DNA of 64,000 nt from Casimicrobiaceae bacterium. GTDB lineage: Bacteria; Pseudomonadota; Gammaproteobacteria; Burkholderiales; Casimicrobiaceae. Positions 1 through 9,227 of this stretch are shown piece by piece. Made by a program: the position numbers and the translations under genes. The notes under the pieces were generated by a model. It was given only the letters and a program-made list of their open reading frames with translations, made no database searches and was not told the origin of the DNA. How positions within the stretch are numbered: position 1 is the first letter of the stretch; every line of letters starts with the position of its first letter. The stretch lies in the NCBI GenBank assembly GCA_026646885.1, contig JAPKHK010000008.1, forward strand, positions 62,001 through 126,000. The letters are read 5' to 3'.

Positions 1-57
1 GCCGCCCGGCAATGTACCCTTGCCGCCATCCGCTTGGGGATACGTCTCGTTGCTCAT
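1..57 (-). CDS. possible 5' end of a polysaccharide-locus gene (partial)
   Basis: On the minus strand an ATG at 57 opens a frame that stays open to the window edge (19 codons, beginning MSNETYPQADGGKG). It lies 141 bp downstream of the WbpM-like gene on the same strand, so it could be the next gene of the polysaccharide operon. The ribosome-binding site is weak and the visible part is too short to assign. A competing frame with an ATG at 109 is also open but encodes only Arg-rich sequence and looks like a shadow. Existence of the gene is an inference. Confidence 0.3.
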   Translation of the reverse strand, partial: MSNETYPQADGGKGTLPGG

Positions 58-198
58 GTCGTCCGCATCTTTGTTGCTTCCACCGCCGTTTACGGCCGGC
101 TCGCCGCATTCCTCAGACCGTCGATGGCCGACTCAGGCGCCACGCAACCTCGCGGAACGCCACATTCCCCCGTGCGGCGCTCAGCGCCAGCGGCGGCG

Positions 199-2094
199 TC
201 AGTTCGACATGCGCGCCGGCAGCGGCACGATCTGCGCCGCCGGGGTGTCGGCTGCGTCCATCGCAGCACCCCCTTCAGGCTGATACTCAGGAAGCCACCG
301 ACACAGGCCGCTGCGCACCCCAGCATCGTCGAGGGGGCCACGCTGCTCCAGCCAGGCCAGCAACATCGGGTGCTGCACCGTATCCGCGATCCGCGCCAGG
401 GCGACCCGCAGCTTGGGATGCGGCGTGGGTAGCGTCGCCTCGGTGTCGGCCAGCAGTTCTTCGTAGAGCTTTTCACCCGGGCGCAAGCCCACGTACTCGA
501 TGGCGATTTGGTCCGGATCGGCGCCCGAGAGCCGGATCATGTCGCGGGCAAGGTCGGCGATGCGCACCGGCTCGCCCATGTCCAGCACGAGAATCTGCCC
601 GCCCGCCCCCATGAGTCCAGCCTGCAACACGAGCTGCGCCGCTTCCGGAATGGACATGAAATACCTTGTGATCTCCGGGTGGGTCACGGTGATCGGGCCG
701 CCTCGGGCGATCTGCTCCCGGAACTTGGGAATGACACTGCCGGTCGAGCCCAGCACATTGCCGAAGCGGACCATGACAAATTCTGTGCCTTGCCCCTGTA
801 GCCCTTGACACACGATTTCCGCCAGGCGCTTGCTGGCGCCCATCACCGAACTCGGGTTCACCGCCTTGTCCGTGGAGATCAAGACGAACTTCTCCACCTT
901 TGCCGCCACTGCTTCAGTAGCCAGCACCGCTGTGCCGAACGCGTTGTTGCGGACTGCTTCCCAAGCGTTCGCCACCTCCATGAGGGGGACGTGCTTGTAG
1001 GCAGCGGCATGGAACACCAGCGAGGGGCGGTGGAAGCGCAATGCCTCGGCCACGCGCACTCGGTTCTTGACATCGCCCACCAGGCAGACCAGTTCCAGAT
1101 CCGGATAACTGGCCGCAAGCTCCTGTTCGAGTTGGTAGAGCGCAAACTCGGACAGCTCGAAAAGTAGCAGGCGCGCAGGCGCAAACTGCGCCAGCTGGCG
1201 GCACAGTTCGGAGCCTATGGATCCCCCGGCTCCCGTCACCATGACCACATGTCCTCCCAGCCATTCCCGCAGACCGCCGCTGTCGAGAACAACGGGTTCG
1301 CGGCCAAGCAGGTCGTCAACTTCGAATTGCCGGACTTTGGTCGCCGACGCACGCCCGCTGATCAAGTCCTCATAGGAAGGAACGGTGAGCGCGCGCAATC
1401 CTGCCTCAGCACACGCTTTCGCCGCACGGCGCCGCGCCTCGCGACTGGCGGACGGCATGGCAATGATGGCATCCCGTGCGCTGTAGACCTCGGCACATTC
1501 CTTCACCTGCGCCAGCGGCCCGAAAACCCGCACGTCATGGATGAGCCTTCCATGCTTAACCGGGTCGTCGTCGAGATACGCAACCACCCGCCATTCGCGG
1601 CTCTGGGCAAGGTCCTTGGCGAGGCGAGTGCCGCAGGCGCCCGCGCCAAGCACGATGACCGGCTCACCCATGGCGGCCGTCAGGCCATAGAGGCGATGTT
1701 CTTTCCAGGAGCGATAGGCAAAGCGGCTGCCGCCCATCAGAAGAACCAGCAGTACTGGATCGAAAAGCAAAACCGAACGTGGGACTATGGATTGGATGCG
1801 GAACATCACCAAGATCAGCGGCACGAGCATCGCGGCAACGGCCACAGCCAGCACAATGCGTCGCAAGTCGTTGAGACTAGCGAATCGCCACAGCCCCCGA
1901 TAGAGGCCAAAAGTGAGGAAAATTGCGCCTTTCAAGGGTAACACCCAGACCAGCGTAGCCAACATGTCGTCGACAAAGGGCGTGGGGATCTCGAGGTTGA
2001 ACCGCAGCCAATAGGTCGCGCACCAGGCCGCGGCGACGGCCAAAAGGTCATGAAGGAAAGCAAGCAAGGCACGCGCGTCCATCTTATGGGGCAT
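199..2094 (-). CDS. membrane-bound nucleotide-sugar 4,6-dehydratase (WbpM/CapD/PglF type)
   Basis: A 631-residue inner-membrane enzyme expected to convert a UDP-HexNAc into its 4-keto-6-deoxy form, an early step in making surface-glycan sugars. About four hydrophobic segments fill residues 1-125. A first Rossmann fold follows (VIVLGAGACG near 146), then the extended-SDR catalytic domain with its NAD-binding TGAGGSIG at 287-294. The usual SDR Tyr-x3-Lys is replaced by Met418-x3-Lys422 (VMGASK), the known signature of the long WbpM-like subfamily, so this is not a defect. The start at 2094 has GGGGAG upstream and overlaps the preceding transferase gene by 11 bp, implying coupling. The exact sugar product cannot be read from sequence. 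Confidence 0.9.
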   Translation of the reverse strand: MPHKMDARALLAFLHDLLAVAAAWCATYWLRFNLEIPTPFVDDMLATLVWVLPLKGAIFLTFGLYRGLWRFASLNDLRRIVLAVAVAAMLVPLILVMFRIQSIVPRSVLLFDPVLLVLLMGGSRFAYRSWKEHRLYGLTAAMGEPVIVLGAGACGTRLAKDLAQSREWRVVAYLDDDPVKHGRLIHDVRVFGPLAQVKECAEVYSARDAIIAMPSASREARRRAAKACAEAGLRALTVPSYEDLISGRASATKVRQFEVDDLLGREPVVLDSGGLREWLGGHVVMVTGAGGSIGSELCRQLAQFAPARLLLFELSEFALYQLEQELAASYPDLELVCLVGDVKNRVRVAEALRFHRPSLVFHAAAYKHVPLMEVANAWEAVRNNAFGTAVLATEAVAAKVEKFVLISTDKAVNPSSVMGASKRLAEIVCQGLQGQGTEFVMVRFGNVLGSTGSVIPKFREQIARGGPITVTHPEITRYFMSIPEAAQLVLQAGLMGAGGQILVLDMGEPVRIADLARDMIRLSGADPDQIAIEYVGLRPGEKLYEELLADTEATLPTPHPKLRVALARIADTVQHPMLLAWLEQRGPLDDAGVRSGLCRWLPEYQPEGGAAMDAADTPAAQIVPLPARMSN

Positions 2095-3061
2095 GACGCA
2101 CTCCCCGTCGACCGGTGCCCCCGAGCCGCATTACCCAAACATAGGTCAGTAGAAGCGCCGACGCCCAGACCGCGAGCGCCCACGGTCCATGTGCTGGCAC
2201 CAGCCAACTGGTGCCAAGAGCGGTCAGTCCGCACGCCACCATCAGCCCGAAGTAGAGCCAGGCCACGCGCGCGTGACTCCAGCCCATCAGGATGAGCTTC
2301 TGGTATGCGTGCTCGCGGTGCGCCTTCCAGATGCGCTCGCCCCGACAACCGCGCTTGATGAGGGTGAAGCTCGCATCGGCAATGAAAGGAAGAAATACGA
2401 GAACCGGAAACCACCCGGCCCAGAGCCCGCGCACCCAACCGTCGATCGCCATGGCCGCGGCAAGAAAGCCCAGCGGCACCGAGCCGACATCGCCAAGAAA
2501 TACCCTTGCCGGACTCCAATTCACCCACAAAAAGGCGAGGCAGGCGGCAGCCAAGCTCGCAAGCTGCCAGCCGAAGGCGACCTCCCGGGCGGCCAGCGCC
2601 GCGATTGCGAGCGTGGAAAAGCCGCTGACGGCCATTGCGCCGGCGAGGCCGTCCGCCCCATCCATGAAGTTGAAGAGATTCAGCATCCAGACCGTGGCGA
2701 CGATGAGCCCGAGTTGCACCGGCCAGGTGGCACCGGTGATCGAATTGAGCACAAATGCGGCCGCAGCCAGGACGTGAACCGGCAGCCGCACAGCGACGGA
2801 AAGCCCGCGACGATCATCCACGTAGGAGACGCTGGCCAAAATCGCCGCGGACACCAGCCAGGGCGCGGCGCTGCCCGCTACCGCCAGCGCCGCACCCCAG
2901 CCGGCCCAAATCGCTAGACCGCCCCCACGCGGCACCGGTCGCTGATGCGATGAGCGCTGGTTGGGAATATCGGCGGGCAGAGCTCGCCAGCGCAACAAGG
3001 CGAGAACGCTCACGGCGCTGACCGCCAAGGCCAGCAGAGGAAGAGCCCACTCAGTGCGCAT
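2084..3061 (-). CDS. WecA/MraY-family undecaprenyl-phosphate sugar-1-phosphate transferase
   Basis: A 325-residue polytopic membrane protein of glycosyltransferase family 4. It should start glycan assembly by moving a sugar-1-phosphate from a UDP-sugar to undecaprenyl phosphate. Family motifs seen are SSHQRPVPRGGG near 37-48, the Asp pair in YVDDRRG near 81, NFMDGADGL near 130-138 and FLGDVGS. The protein resembles the WbpL group, which usually pairs with a WbpM-type dehydratase, exactly the neighbour found here. Its gene overlaps both neighbours by 11 bp (3051-3061 and 2084-2094). Donor specificity is not determinable by eye. Confidence 0.88.
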   Translation of the reverse strand: MRTEWALPLLALAVSAVSVLALLRWRALPADIPNQRSSHQRPVPRGGGLAIWAGWGAALAVAGSAAPWLVSAAILASVSYVDDRRGLSVAVRLPVHVLAAAAFVLNSITGATWPVQLGLIVATVWMLNLFNFMDGADGLAGAMAVSGFSTLAIAALAAREVAFGWQLASLAAACLAFLWVNWSPARVFLGDVGSVPLGFLAAAMAIDGWVRGLWAGWFPVLVFLPFIADASFTLIKRGCRGERIWKAHREHAYQKLILMGWSHARVAWLYFGLMVACGLTALGTSWLVPAHGPWALAVWASALLLTYVWVMRLGGTGRRGVRHAP

Positions 3062-5462
3062 GAGAAACCACCGCCGCGTTCGCTGGCGCAGGCTGAGTCA
3101 TGGGCGCACGCAAACGCTCGATCCGGGCCAACAGAAGCCCCCAGAAGAAAAAGGTCAACACACCCGAGTAGGGTTGGCGCAGCGCCAGCTTCCAGCCGTT
3201 GTCCGCCACCAGCAGAAAACCAACCAGCACCGCCATGGCGAGCACTTCCGGGCGCTCCCCGAGCTGCGCACGCGCGCGCCACAATCTCGCGCAGGTGAAC
3301 CAAGCAAGATACAAGAGCGGCAGCAGCGCGAAGACGCCGAAATGATAGACAAAATCCAAGTAATAGTTATGGGCTCCCGCCTGAGCCCACCCTGCCGGCG
3401 GGCGTGGGTGCCCAAACGCGATCGTGGAGATGTCGCCAGCAATGGCGCCGAGATAGATCAGCCAGACCTGCAGCCGATCCTGAAACGAATCGGGCAACAG
3501 GCGCGCCCCGCCGTCCGAGCGGAAAGAGAATTTGGCGGAGTACTCCGGCGCTTGAATGGCCAGCGCGAAATACCCCAGGGCAAGCAGCAACAGCAACGCA
3601 ACCATGCTCCTCCCCGGATCGCCCGCAGGCAAGCGCCAGCCATAAAGCGACGCGCCAGCGAGCAGCGCCAGCGTGGCCAAGACCGAGGTGGAGCCCACCA
3701 CGTAAAGGGCAACCAGCGGCGCCAAGGCATGGGCCAGCGACCGCCAGGGCGACGCTCCTGACAATGAAAACAAAGCGCCGAGGTAGGCAATGACCATCAT
3801 CACCGGCACATACTGCCGGTGATGATGGACCGAGACGAAGCCCAAATCGTGGCTGAGCAGCACCTGCCCCTGCATCCAAGAGGCCAGAAGTTGCCAGGGT
3901 ACGACCACCATCAAGCAGATCAGGAAGCCCGCGGCGATGGGCCGCCAGCTTGCCGCGCCGAGCATTTGGCCCAAGACCAGACCTAACACCGGCAAAAGGA
4001 ACTGCAGAAGCAGCACCAGTTTCTGTTTTTCCGCTCCCAGCTGCCCCCCAGTCGACAGGACCGTGGCAAGGAGCATTCCCATGAACAATACGAAGAGCAA
4101 GGACAGCGCCACTTGTGCGCGCCGGAATCGCCCAAGGAGAATTATCCCCAGGATGACCACGGGAACAGCCATGGGCATGGGCATGGAGAGCAAGTTCCCG
4201 GTGGGGAGGTCACCCATGGGCGAGCCGCGGTACAGGCCATGTCCGATCTGCAGGAAAATCGGTGCAAGCAGCAACGCGCTCAGCAGGGCGACCAAGGTCG
4301 CGCCGTGCAGGTTGGCGCGCCGCAACAGCGCCTGGTAGCGCCACTGGGCACTGGCGTAGAAGATGAGGCAGAGGGCGGCATTGACCGCGTAGAGGACGAC
4401 CAATCCGCGGCCCCCGAGGAGCGTGAAAACGAGGGGAATGGCGATGAGGAGGAGGAAATTGATCATCATGTCCGCCCCGAAAACGCTCACTCCGGAACTG
4501 CCCTGCAGCAGCCCCAGCCGGAGCCGCTGAGCGATCAGCATGGCCGCTCCGCCGACCAGCGACCAGCCCACCGCTTCCCAGAAGAGCACCGCACGGCCGA
4601 GTAGCGTGTCGCCCTCGGTCAGCCAGACGATGACCAGAGCCAGCCCGCCAGACAAGAGCAAACCCGGCAGGACCAAGCGGTCGAGCCATCCTCCATGACG
4701 TTCCCCGGTGCGCGTGTGGTGCCAAGCCAGGCTGGGGCCAAGCACGTTGGCAAAAACCGAACCCGCGAAACTGCCCAAGGCAAAGGCCGTAAACAAGTCA
4801 CCGGCGAGGGCTTTTCCCCCAAGCAACAGGATCAACAAGCGAAAGGCATAAATCGACACCCCAATGATGGCGGTCGAGCCGAGATGGGGAAACAACTCGG
4901 GCAGCGCTCGGCGCAGGCTTGCCTGGTCCAGCCAATCGAAGCGGCGCAAATCGGGAGCGGCGGACAGCAAAGGCACCAGCGCCCATGCCAGCCAAACCCA
5001 CAGCCACCCGTCCCATCGCGCCAGCGCCCAACTCAAGGCCAGCGTCAGTGTCAGCACTTGAACCAGCAGATAGCGCCGCGCGGCGCCGGCCTTGTCCTCG
5101 CGCTCGAGCACCGAAAGATGGACTTCGCTGAAAGATTCGCCGCAGCGCCGCAACACCAATGCCAAGGCCACGCCCGGCGCGACTCCGCCCACGGACACGC
5201 AGAGCAGGAGCGCCAAGGCGCTCAGAGGCAAAGCGAGCAGGAGCCGGGCGGAGAGTATTCCAGGTAGATATTTCGCCCCTGCGGCATGCAAAATGAGGTT
5301 GCGCGCATTTCCCGAAAATGCGTAGAAGGTTGCCAGGGTGGCGCCTTGCACCAGCCCTACGTCCGCCGCAAGTAGGGACTCACCCGCAAGCCCGAGCCCG
5401 AGGAGCAGAAAAGTGGTGGCCAAGCCATTGGTGAGATAAGTGAGCGGAAATAGATAATTCAC
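3051..5462 (-). CDS. two-module membrane protein: flippase-like half fused to O-antigen polymerase/ligase-like half
   Basis: An 803-residue, almost wholly hydrophobic protein, about twice the size of a Wzx flippase or a Wzy/WaaL enzyme. Residues 1-400 resemble a MOP-superfamily flippase: long runs of helices and a conserved-looking FTAFALGSFAGSVFANVLGP stretch. Residues about 400-803 look like Wzy_C/O-antigen ligase: many helices, a large periplasmic loop near 630-700 and the family hallmark HNYYLDFVYHFGVF near 697-711. The reading frame is continuous, with no sign of a lost stop. The start is GTG at 5462; a stop lies upstream in frame and no ATG is available. Placed with a dehydratase and an initiating transferase, it would supply export and polymerisation in one protein. 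The flippase half is the less certain assignment. Confidence 0.7.
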   Translation of the reverse strand: MNYLFPLTYLTNGLATTFLLLGLGLAGESLLAADVGLVQGATLATFYAFSGNARNLILHAAGAKYLPGILSARLLLALPLSALALLLCVSVGGVAPGVALALVLRRCGESFSEVHLSVLEREDKAGAARRYLLVQVLTLTLALSWALARWDGWLWVWLAWALVPLLSAAPDLRRFDWLDQASLRRALPELFPHLGSTAIIGVSIYAFRLLILLLGGKALAGDLFTAFALGSFAGSVFANVLGPSLAWHHTRTGERHGGWLDRLVLPGLLLSGGLALVIVWLTEGDTLLGRAVLFWEAVGWSLVGGAAMLIAQRLRLGLLQGSSGVSVFGADMMINFLLLIAIPLVFTLLGGRGLVVLYAVNAALCLIFYASAQWRYQALLRRANLHGATLVALLSALLLAPIFLQIGHGLYRGSPMGDLPTGNLLSMPMPMAVPVVILGIILLGRFRRAQVALSLLFVLFMGMLLATVLSTGGQLGAEKQKLVLLLQFLLPVLGLVLGQMLGAASWRPIAAGFLICLMVVVPWQLLASWMQGQVLLSHDLGFVSVHHHRQYVPVMMVIAYLGALFSLSGASPWRSLAHALAPLVALYVVGSTSVLATLALLAGASLYGWRLPAGDPGRSMVALLLLLALGYFALAIQAPEYSAKFSFRSDGGARLLPDSFQDRLQVWLIYLGAIAGDISTIAFGHPRPPAGWAQAGAHNYYLDFVYHFGVFALLPLLYLAWFTCARLWRARAQLGERPEVLAMAVLVGFLLVADNGWKLALRQPYSGVLTFFFWGLLLARIERLRAPMTQPAPANAAVVSHAH

Positions 5463-5874
5463 CCTGATTATCCATACGCCAGGCGGAAAGGGGGATTATT
5501 CCAGGATTCGGCTCTTCCAGGTGCCCTCTTTGTCGAATCCTGCGGCTCGCCTGGATGTCCGGCCCAGTCGAAAATACGCTGCTCTGAACCCGGTCGAAAG
5601 TGCGGTCCCGCGCGAGGCAACGAGGCAAGCGCATGGTACACTGTGGCCGACCTCGCCAATTCTCTCTTTTGCCTTGCCACAAGCCACTTCGCGGGGCTGT
5701 TGCAAGAACACAACAAGCGACTCCCGCCTCCACCCGCGGGCGGGAATTCGCTTGCCAAGGCCTTGCCCCGTTTGGCAGAATTGAGGCAACTTCTCGTTAT
5801 TCTTGAGAAGGTTCCGATGGCAGGCGCACAAATTGTTTACTTGCCAATTTTCTTGTTAGAGGAGAGACTCCACC
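5463..5874. other. 412-bp divergent intergenic region
   Basis: No convincing gene here. The region separates the minus-strand polysaccharide operon from the plus-strand porin. It holds a 7-bp stem (TCCCGCC 5722-5728 with GGCGGGA 5739-5745), a 6-bp stem CTTCTC/GAGAAG near 5790-5810, and the likely porin promoter and leader. Confidence 0.6.
5752..5781 (+). promoter_or_regulatory. candidate porin promoter
   Basis: TTGCCA (5752-5757), an 18-bp spacer and CAGAAT (5776-5781) would give a start near 5788 and a leader of about 87 nt. The match is moderate and read by eye only. A strong Shine-Dalgarno, GAGGAGAG, lies at 5860-5867 before the ATG. Confidence 0.3.
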
Positions 5875-6924
5875 ATGAATAAAAAACTCGTAGCCTTGGC
5901 GGTGGCCGGCGTTTTCGGCCTGCCGCTGGCTGCCCAAGCGCAGTCGACCAATGTCACGCTGTACGGCATCGTCGACATGGGCGTTCGCGTGGACCGCACG
6001 AAGAACGCCGGCACCTTGTTCCGCTTCGAAGACGGCATGCAGTCCGGCACGCGTATCGGTCTAAAGGGTTCGGAAGACCTGGGAGGCGGGCTGAAAGCCG
6101 ACTTCCTGCTCGAAACCGGCATTCAGGCTGACATCGGCGGTTTCACTCAGGGTAACCTGCCCTGGGGTCGTCAGAGCTGGGTCGGCCTGTCGGGCGGCTT
6201 TGGCTCGGTGAAAATGGGCCGCATGTACGCGACCGAATTTAACCAGCTCGCCCCGGTCGATCCGTTCGGCTACGGTCAGGTGCCGATTCTTGACATCTTC
6301 ACCGCGAACGGAATCTTTGTCCGCAAAAACAACGCGATCGAGTACACCACCCCCGCCATGGGCGGCCTGGTCGTCCAGGCCCAGTACACGGGCAATACCA
6401 GCGCGAACGAAGCCACGACCAACCCCAAAGACGTCGGCCGCAACATGGGTCTGCGCGTGAACTACGCCGGCGGTCCGCTGTCGGTGGGCGGCAGCTTCGA
6501 AACCCTCGATGTCGGCCCGGCCAACCGCCGCCACTTCACCCTGACCGGCACGTTTAACCTGGGCGTGGCCAAGCTGGCCGCCGCGGTGATGTCCGCCAAG
6601 TGCACGCACTCCGGTTGCGGCGGTTTCACCATCGACGATCGCTACTGGCTGCTTGGTGCCACCATGCCTCTGGGCAATGGCGCGCTCTACGCCAGCCTGG
6701 GCCAAAAGGACGTGCGTGGCTCGTCTGACGCGGATTCGACCTTGTTCGCAGTCGGCTACGACTACAACCTGTCCAAGCGCACCAATGTTTACGCCTCGGC
6801 GGCGCGCATGAACAACAAGTCGGCGGCTGGTTTGGGCTTGGGCGACAGCTCCAACGGCGCTCCCGCCAACCCCCTCGGCTACGATCCCACCGCCTTCACG
6901 GTCGGTGTTCGTCACAAGTTCTAA
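5875..6924 (+). CDS. outer-membrane general porin (betaproteobacterial OmpC/Porin_4 type)
   Basis: A 349-residue trimeric beta-barrel porin for passive diffusion of small hydrophilic solutes. The signal peptide is residues 1-22 (ending AAQAQ), followed by the classic mature start STNVTLYGIVDMG. Alternating beta-strand sequence runs throughout, and the protein ends VGVRHKF with the C-terminal Phe needed for barrel insertion. The start is fixed by GAGGAGAG a few bases upstream. A strong terminator follows, so it is monocistronic. One oddity is a Cys pair, C243 and C248 (AKCTHSGCGG), in a probable surface loop; cysteines are unusual in porins. Confidence 0.95.
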   Translation: MNKKLVALAVAGVFGLPLAAQAQSTNVTLYGIVDMGVRVDRTKNAGTLFRFEDGMQSGTRIGLKGSEDLGGGLKADFLLETGIQADIGGFTQGNLPWGRQSWVGLSGGFGSVKMGRMYATEFNQLAPVDPFGYGQVPILDIFTANGIFVRKNNAIEYTTPAMGGLVVQAQYTGNTSANEATTNPKDVGRNMGLRVNYAGGPLSVGGSFETLDVGPANRRHFTLTGTFNLGVAKLAAAVMSAKCTHSGCGGFTIDDRYWLLGATMPLGNGALYASLGQKDVRGSSDADSTLFAVGYDYNLSKRTNVYASAARMNNKSAAGLGLGDSSNGAPANPLGYDPTAFTVGVRHKF

Positions 6925-6965
6925 TCCAACGAGAATTTTTTCTCAACGGGTTTGAAGTGATCATG

Positions 6966-6993
6966 CGGGCACCCTTCGGGGTGCCCGTTTTTT
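6966..6993 (+). terminator. intrinsic terminator of the porin gene
   Basis: A perfect 9-bp stem (CGGGCACCC 6966-6974, GGGTGCCCG 6979-6987) closes on a UUCG tetraloop and is followed by six T. It lies 41 bp after the porin stop. Confidence 0.93.
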
Positions 6994-7041
6994 CTTCCCG
7001 CCTGCGCAAGGGCCGACGCCCGGCCTATCGTTTTCAACGGC

Positions 7042-8259
7042 CTAGCGAAGGCCGCTTGGAGTACGCCGCCAGCGATCGAGTAACGCCAGGCGCGCCCGGT
7101 GTACCGCCCCCGACCGTTCCCCCTCGGCAAGGCCCGCGACCAGCGCGCCCGCATCGAGGCCGGCAAGCGACTGCCGCGCCGACCACAAATACGGCTCGGG
7201 AGCATACTCGGTGCGCCCCAAGCGGCTTTGCACGTCGATTCGGCAGGCTGCGAGCAAATGGCGAAAGCGCTCCGGGCGCCGCAGCGCATCCATGGCCAAC
7301 AACCGCTCCAACAGCGTTTCGGTCCGCCACTCTAGCGCCCGGTGAACCGCGCCATGGTGGCGCGTGACCTGTTCGCCCAATTCGGCACATTCCCGAGGTA
7401 CTCGCAAGCGCTCCTGAAGTCGGACAAGCCGCTGCACGCCACGCTCTTCATGCCGGGTATGGCTTGGCAGCACCTCCGCGGGAGTGTCGGCCTTGCCCAG
7501 GTCATGGGCGAGTAGTGCCCAGCGCACGCTTAGGGGTTGATTCTCTCCGGCCGCGAAATCGAGGGCTTGCAGAACGTGAATGCCAGCATCGATTTCCGGG
7601 TGAAAGCGCGGCGGCTGCGCGATCCCGAAGAGGGCGTCGATCTCGGGCAACACCACGCCCAGTGCGCCGCAGCGGCGCAAAAGCGAGAAGAAGCGCGATG
7701 GATGCGGCTCCATGAGAGCGCGTGACACTTCTTGCCAAACCCTCTCGGCCGTCAGCTCGGCGAGCTCGCCGGTCTGGGCCACGACCCGCAGCAGCGCCTC
7801 GGTTTCGGCTGCCACAACGAAGTCATATCGCGCGGCAAAGCGCGCCACGCGCAGCACCCGCAGCGGATCTTCAACAAATGCCGGTCCCACATGACGCAGC
7901 ACACCCATTTGCAAGTCGCGCTGCCCGCCGAAGGGGTCGATCAGAACACCTGTTTCATCTCGCGCCATGGCGTTGATGGTCAAATCGCGCCGACCGAGGT
8001 CCTCCTCCAGCGTCACCTCCGGAGCGGCAAACACGGTGAAACCGCGATAGCCGCGACCGGCCTTGCGTTCGGTGCGAGCCAAGGCATACTCCGCCTTGGT
8101 CTGAGGATGCAGGAAGACCGGGAAATCCCTCCCCACCGGGATATACCCCCGCGCCAAGAGATCCTCCGGTGTTGCCCCAACGACCACGTAGTCCTCATCG
8201 GCGACGGCGCGACCGAGGAGTTCGTCCCGAACTGAGCCTCCCACGCGATAGATCTTCAC
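7042..8259 (-). CDS. cca: multifunctional CCA tRNA nucleotidyltransferase
   Basis: Adds or repairs the 3'-CCA of tRNAs in the cytoplasm. The 405-residue protein has the class II nucleotidyltransferase head ([13 protein letters not shown], the acidic pair in [29 protein letters not shown]) and an HD domain (LLAHDLGK), which in the E. coli-type enzyme carries phosphatase/phosphodiesterase activity. I chose the GTG at 8259 because the conserved fold begins directly after it ([11 protein letters not shown]); the upstream extension overlaps the next gene and is unlike the family. The length fits the E. coli enzyme (412). It sits 26 bp after the NDUFA9-like gene. Confidence 0.93.
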   Translation of the reverse strand: MKIYRVGGSVRDELLGRAVADEDYVVVGATPEDLLARGYIPVGRDFPVFLHPQTKAEYALARTERKAGRGYRGFTVFAAPEVTLEEDLGRRDLTINAMARDETGVLIDPFGGQRDLQMGVLRHVGPAFVEDPLRVLRVARFAARYDFVVAAETEALLRVVAQTGELAELTAERVWQEVSRALMEPHPSRFFSLLRRCGALGVVLPEIDALFGIAQPPRFHPEIDAGIHVLQALDFAAGENQPLSVRWALLAHDLGKADTPAEVLPSHTRHEERGVQRLVRLQERLRVPRECAELGEQVTRHHGAVHRALEWRTETLLERLLAMDALRRPERFRHLLAACRIDVQSRLGRTEYAPEPYLWSARQSLAGLDAGALVAGLAEGERSGAVHRARLALLDRWRRTPSGLR

Positions 8260-8285
8260 GCCCGTGATCCGCTGGGTGCGGGTTG

Positions 8286-9227
8286 TCAGGGCGCGCGCTT
8301 TTGTCGCGCCGTTGCGTAGCGATCGGTCACCCCCAGCGTGCCCAGATAATCCGGCACCACTTCTTCCAGTGCAGTGGGGTGCAGGGCGAAGACCGCGGGA
8401 AAGGAACAGCCACAAACGTTATCCTTCTGCATGGAGCGCAGATTGTCCCGAGTCAACAACGGCCCCGGGAGTACTTCCAGGACTGCCGCCTGGATCGCCG
8501 ACAGGCTCGGCCCCAAACCCCAAATGTAGCGCCTCAACCCTGTTACGCATGCAACGTAGCTGACTATTTCGCGCAGCGTGTACACCCTCGGGCCACAAAG
8601 CGGATAGCTCTGCCCAAGCGTGCGCGGATCGTGCAGAGCCCGCATCAGGCACTGCACGACATCCCCCACAAAAATCGGCTGGAAACGCGCCTCGGGGGCG
8701 GCAAGAGGCACTATCCACGACCAGCGCAGAAGCCTCGCGAAGAGCTCCAAGAAGTTATCCCCGGGGCCGAAGATCACCGACGGTTCAAAGATTGTCCATT
8801 GCAGGCCGGAGGAGCGCACCTCCTTCTCGCCAGCGGCTTTGCTGCGCAGATACTCGCTCGGCCCGTTCGGGCTCGCCTGCAGCGCGCTCACGTGCAGAAA
8901 CCGCGTCACCTGAGCACGTCTGGCCGCATGCACCACCCGGCGCAGCAAAGCGACGTGCGTACGCTCGAAATCCCCGGGTCGGCGCTCATGGAGAATGCCC
9001 ACCAAGAAGTAAACCGCACTGGCGCCGGTGAGCAACACCGCCAAGTCATCTTCGCTGGTCTGCGCAACTTCCACGACCTCTACGCCAGGCAGCAGAGCCA
9101 GATGGCGTGCCTGGTCGCGTTGCCGCGTCGGCACGACGATGCGGTAGCCCTGTCTGGCCAGGGCGGCAACCAGGCGGCTGCCCAAAAAACCACTGCCCCC
9201 GAAAACGACGATGCTATTGGTGCTCAT
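8286..9227 (-). CDS. NAD(P)-binding Rossmann protein, complex I NDUFA9-like
   Basis: A 313-residue atypical SDR. The N-terminus carries the dinucleotide-binding [14 protein letters not shown], and HVSALQAS and a YLRSKAAGE segment follow where SDRs place their catalytic Tyr-x3-Lys; here the spacing is Y-x3-K. Homologues of this type are often found between cca and slt in betaproteobacteria and are named after the NDUFA9 accessory subunit, but their bacterial role is not established. I chose ATG 9227 ([11 protein letters not shown]), with AAGG just upstream; it overlaps slt by 14 bp. The longer start at 9266 would add 13 unlike-family residues. Confidence 0.82.
   Translation of the reverse strand: MSTNSIVVFGGSGFLGSRLVAALARQGYRIVVPTRQRDQARHLALLPGVEVVEVAQTSEDDLAVLLTGASAVYFLVGILHERRPGDFERTHVALLRRVVHAARRAQVTRFLHVSALQASPNGPSEYLRSKAAGEKEVRSSGLQWTIFEPSVIFGPGDNFLELFARLLRWSWIVPLAAPEARFQPIFVGDVVQCLMRALHDPRTLGQSYPLCGPRVYTLREIVSYVACVTGLRRYIWGLGPSLSAIQAAVLEVLPGPLLTRDNLRSMQKDNVCGCSFPAVFALHPTALEEVVPDYLGTLGVTDRYATARQKRAP

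Noticed and set aside
417..900. Missing catalytic Tyr in the WbpM-like SDR
   Set aside because: Met-x3-Lys is the recognised substitution in the long membrane-bound subfamily.
1249..1941. 230-codon plus-strand frame
   Set aside because: Entirely antisense to the WbpM-like gene, with shadow-type composition. The same applies to the long plus frames opposite liuD, gltB, aroK-pilQ and the leucine operon.
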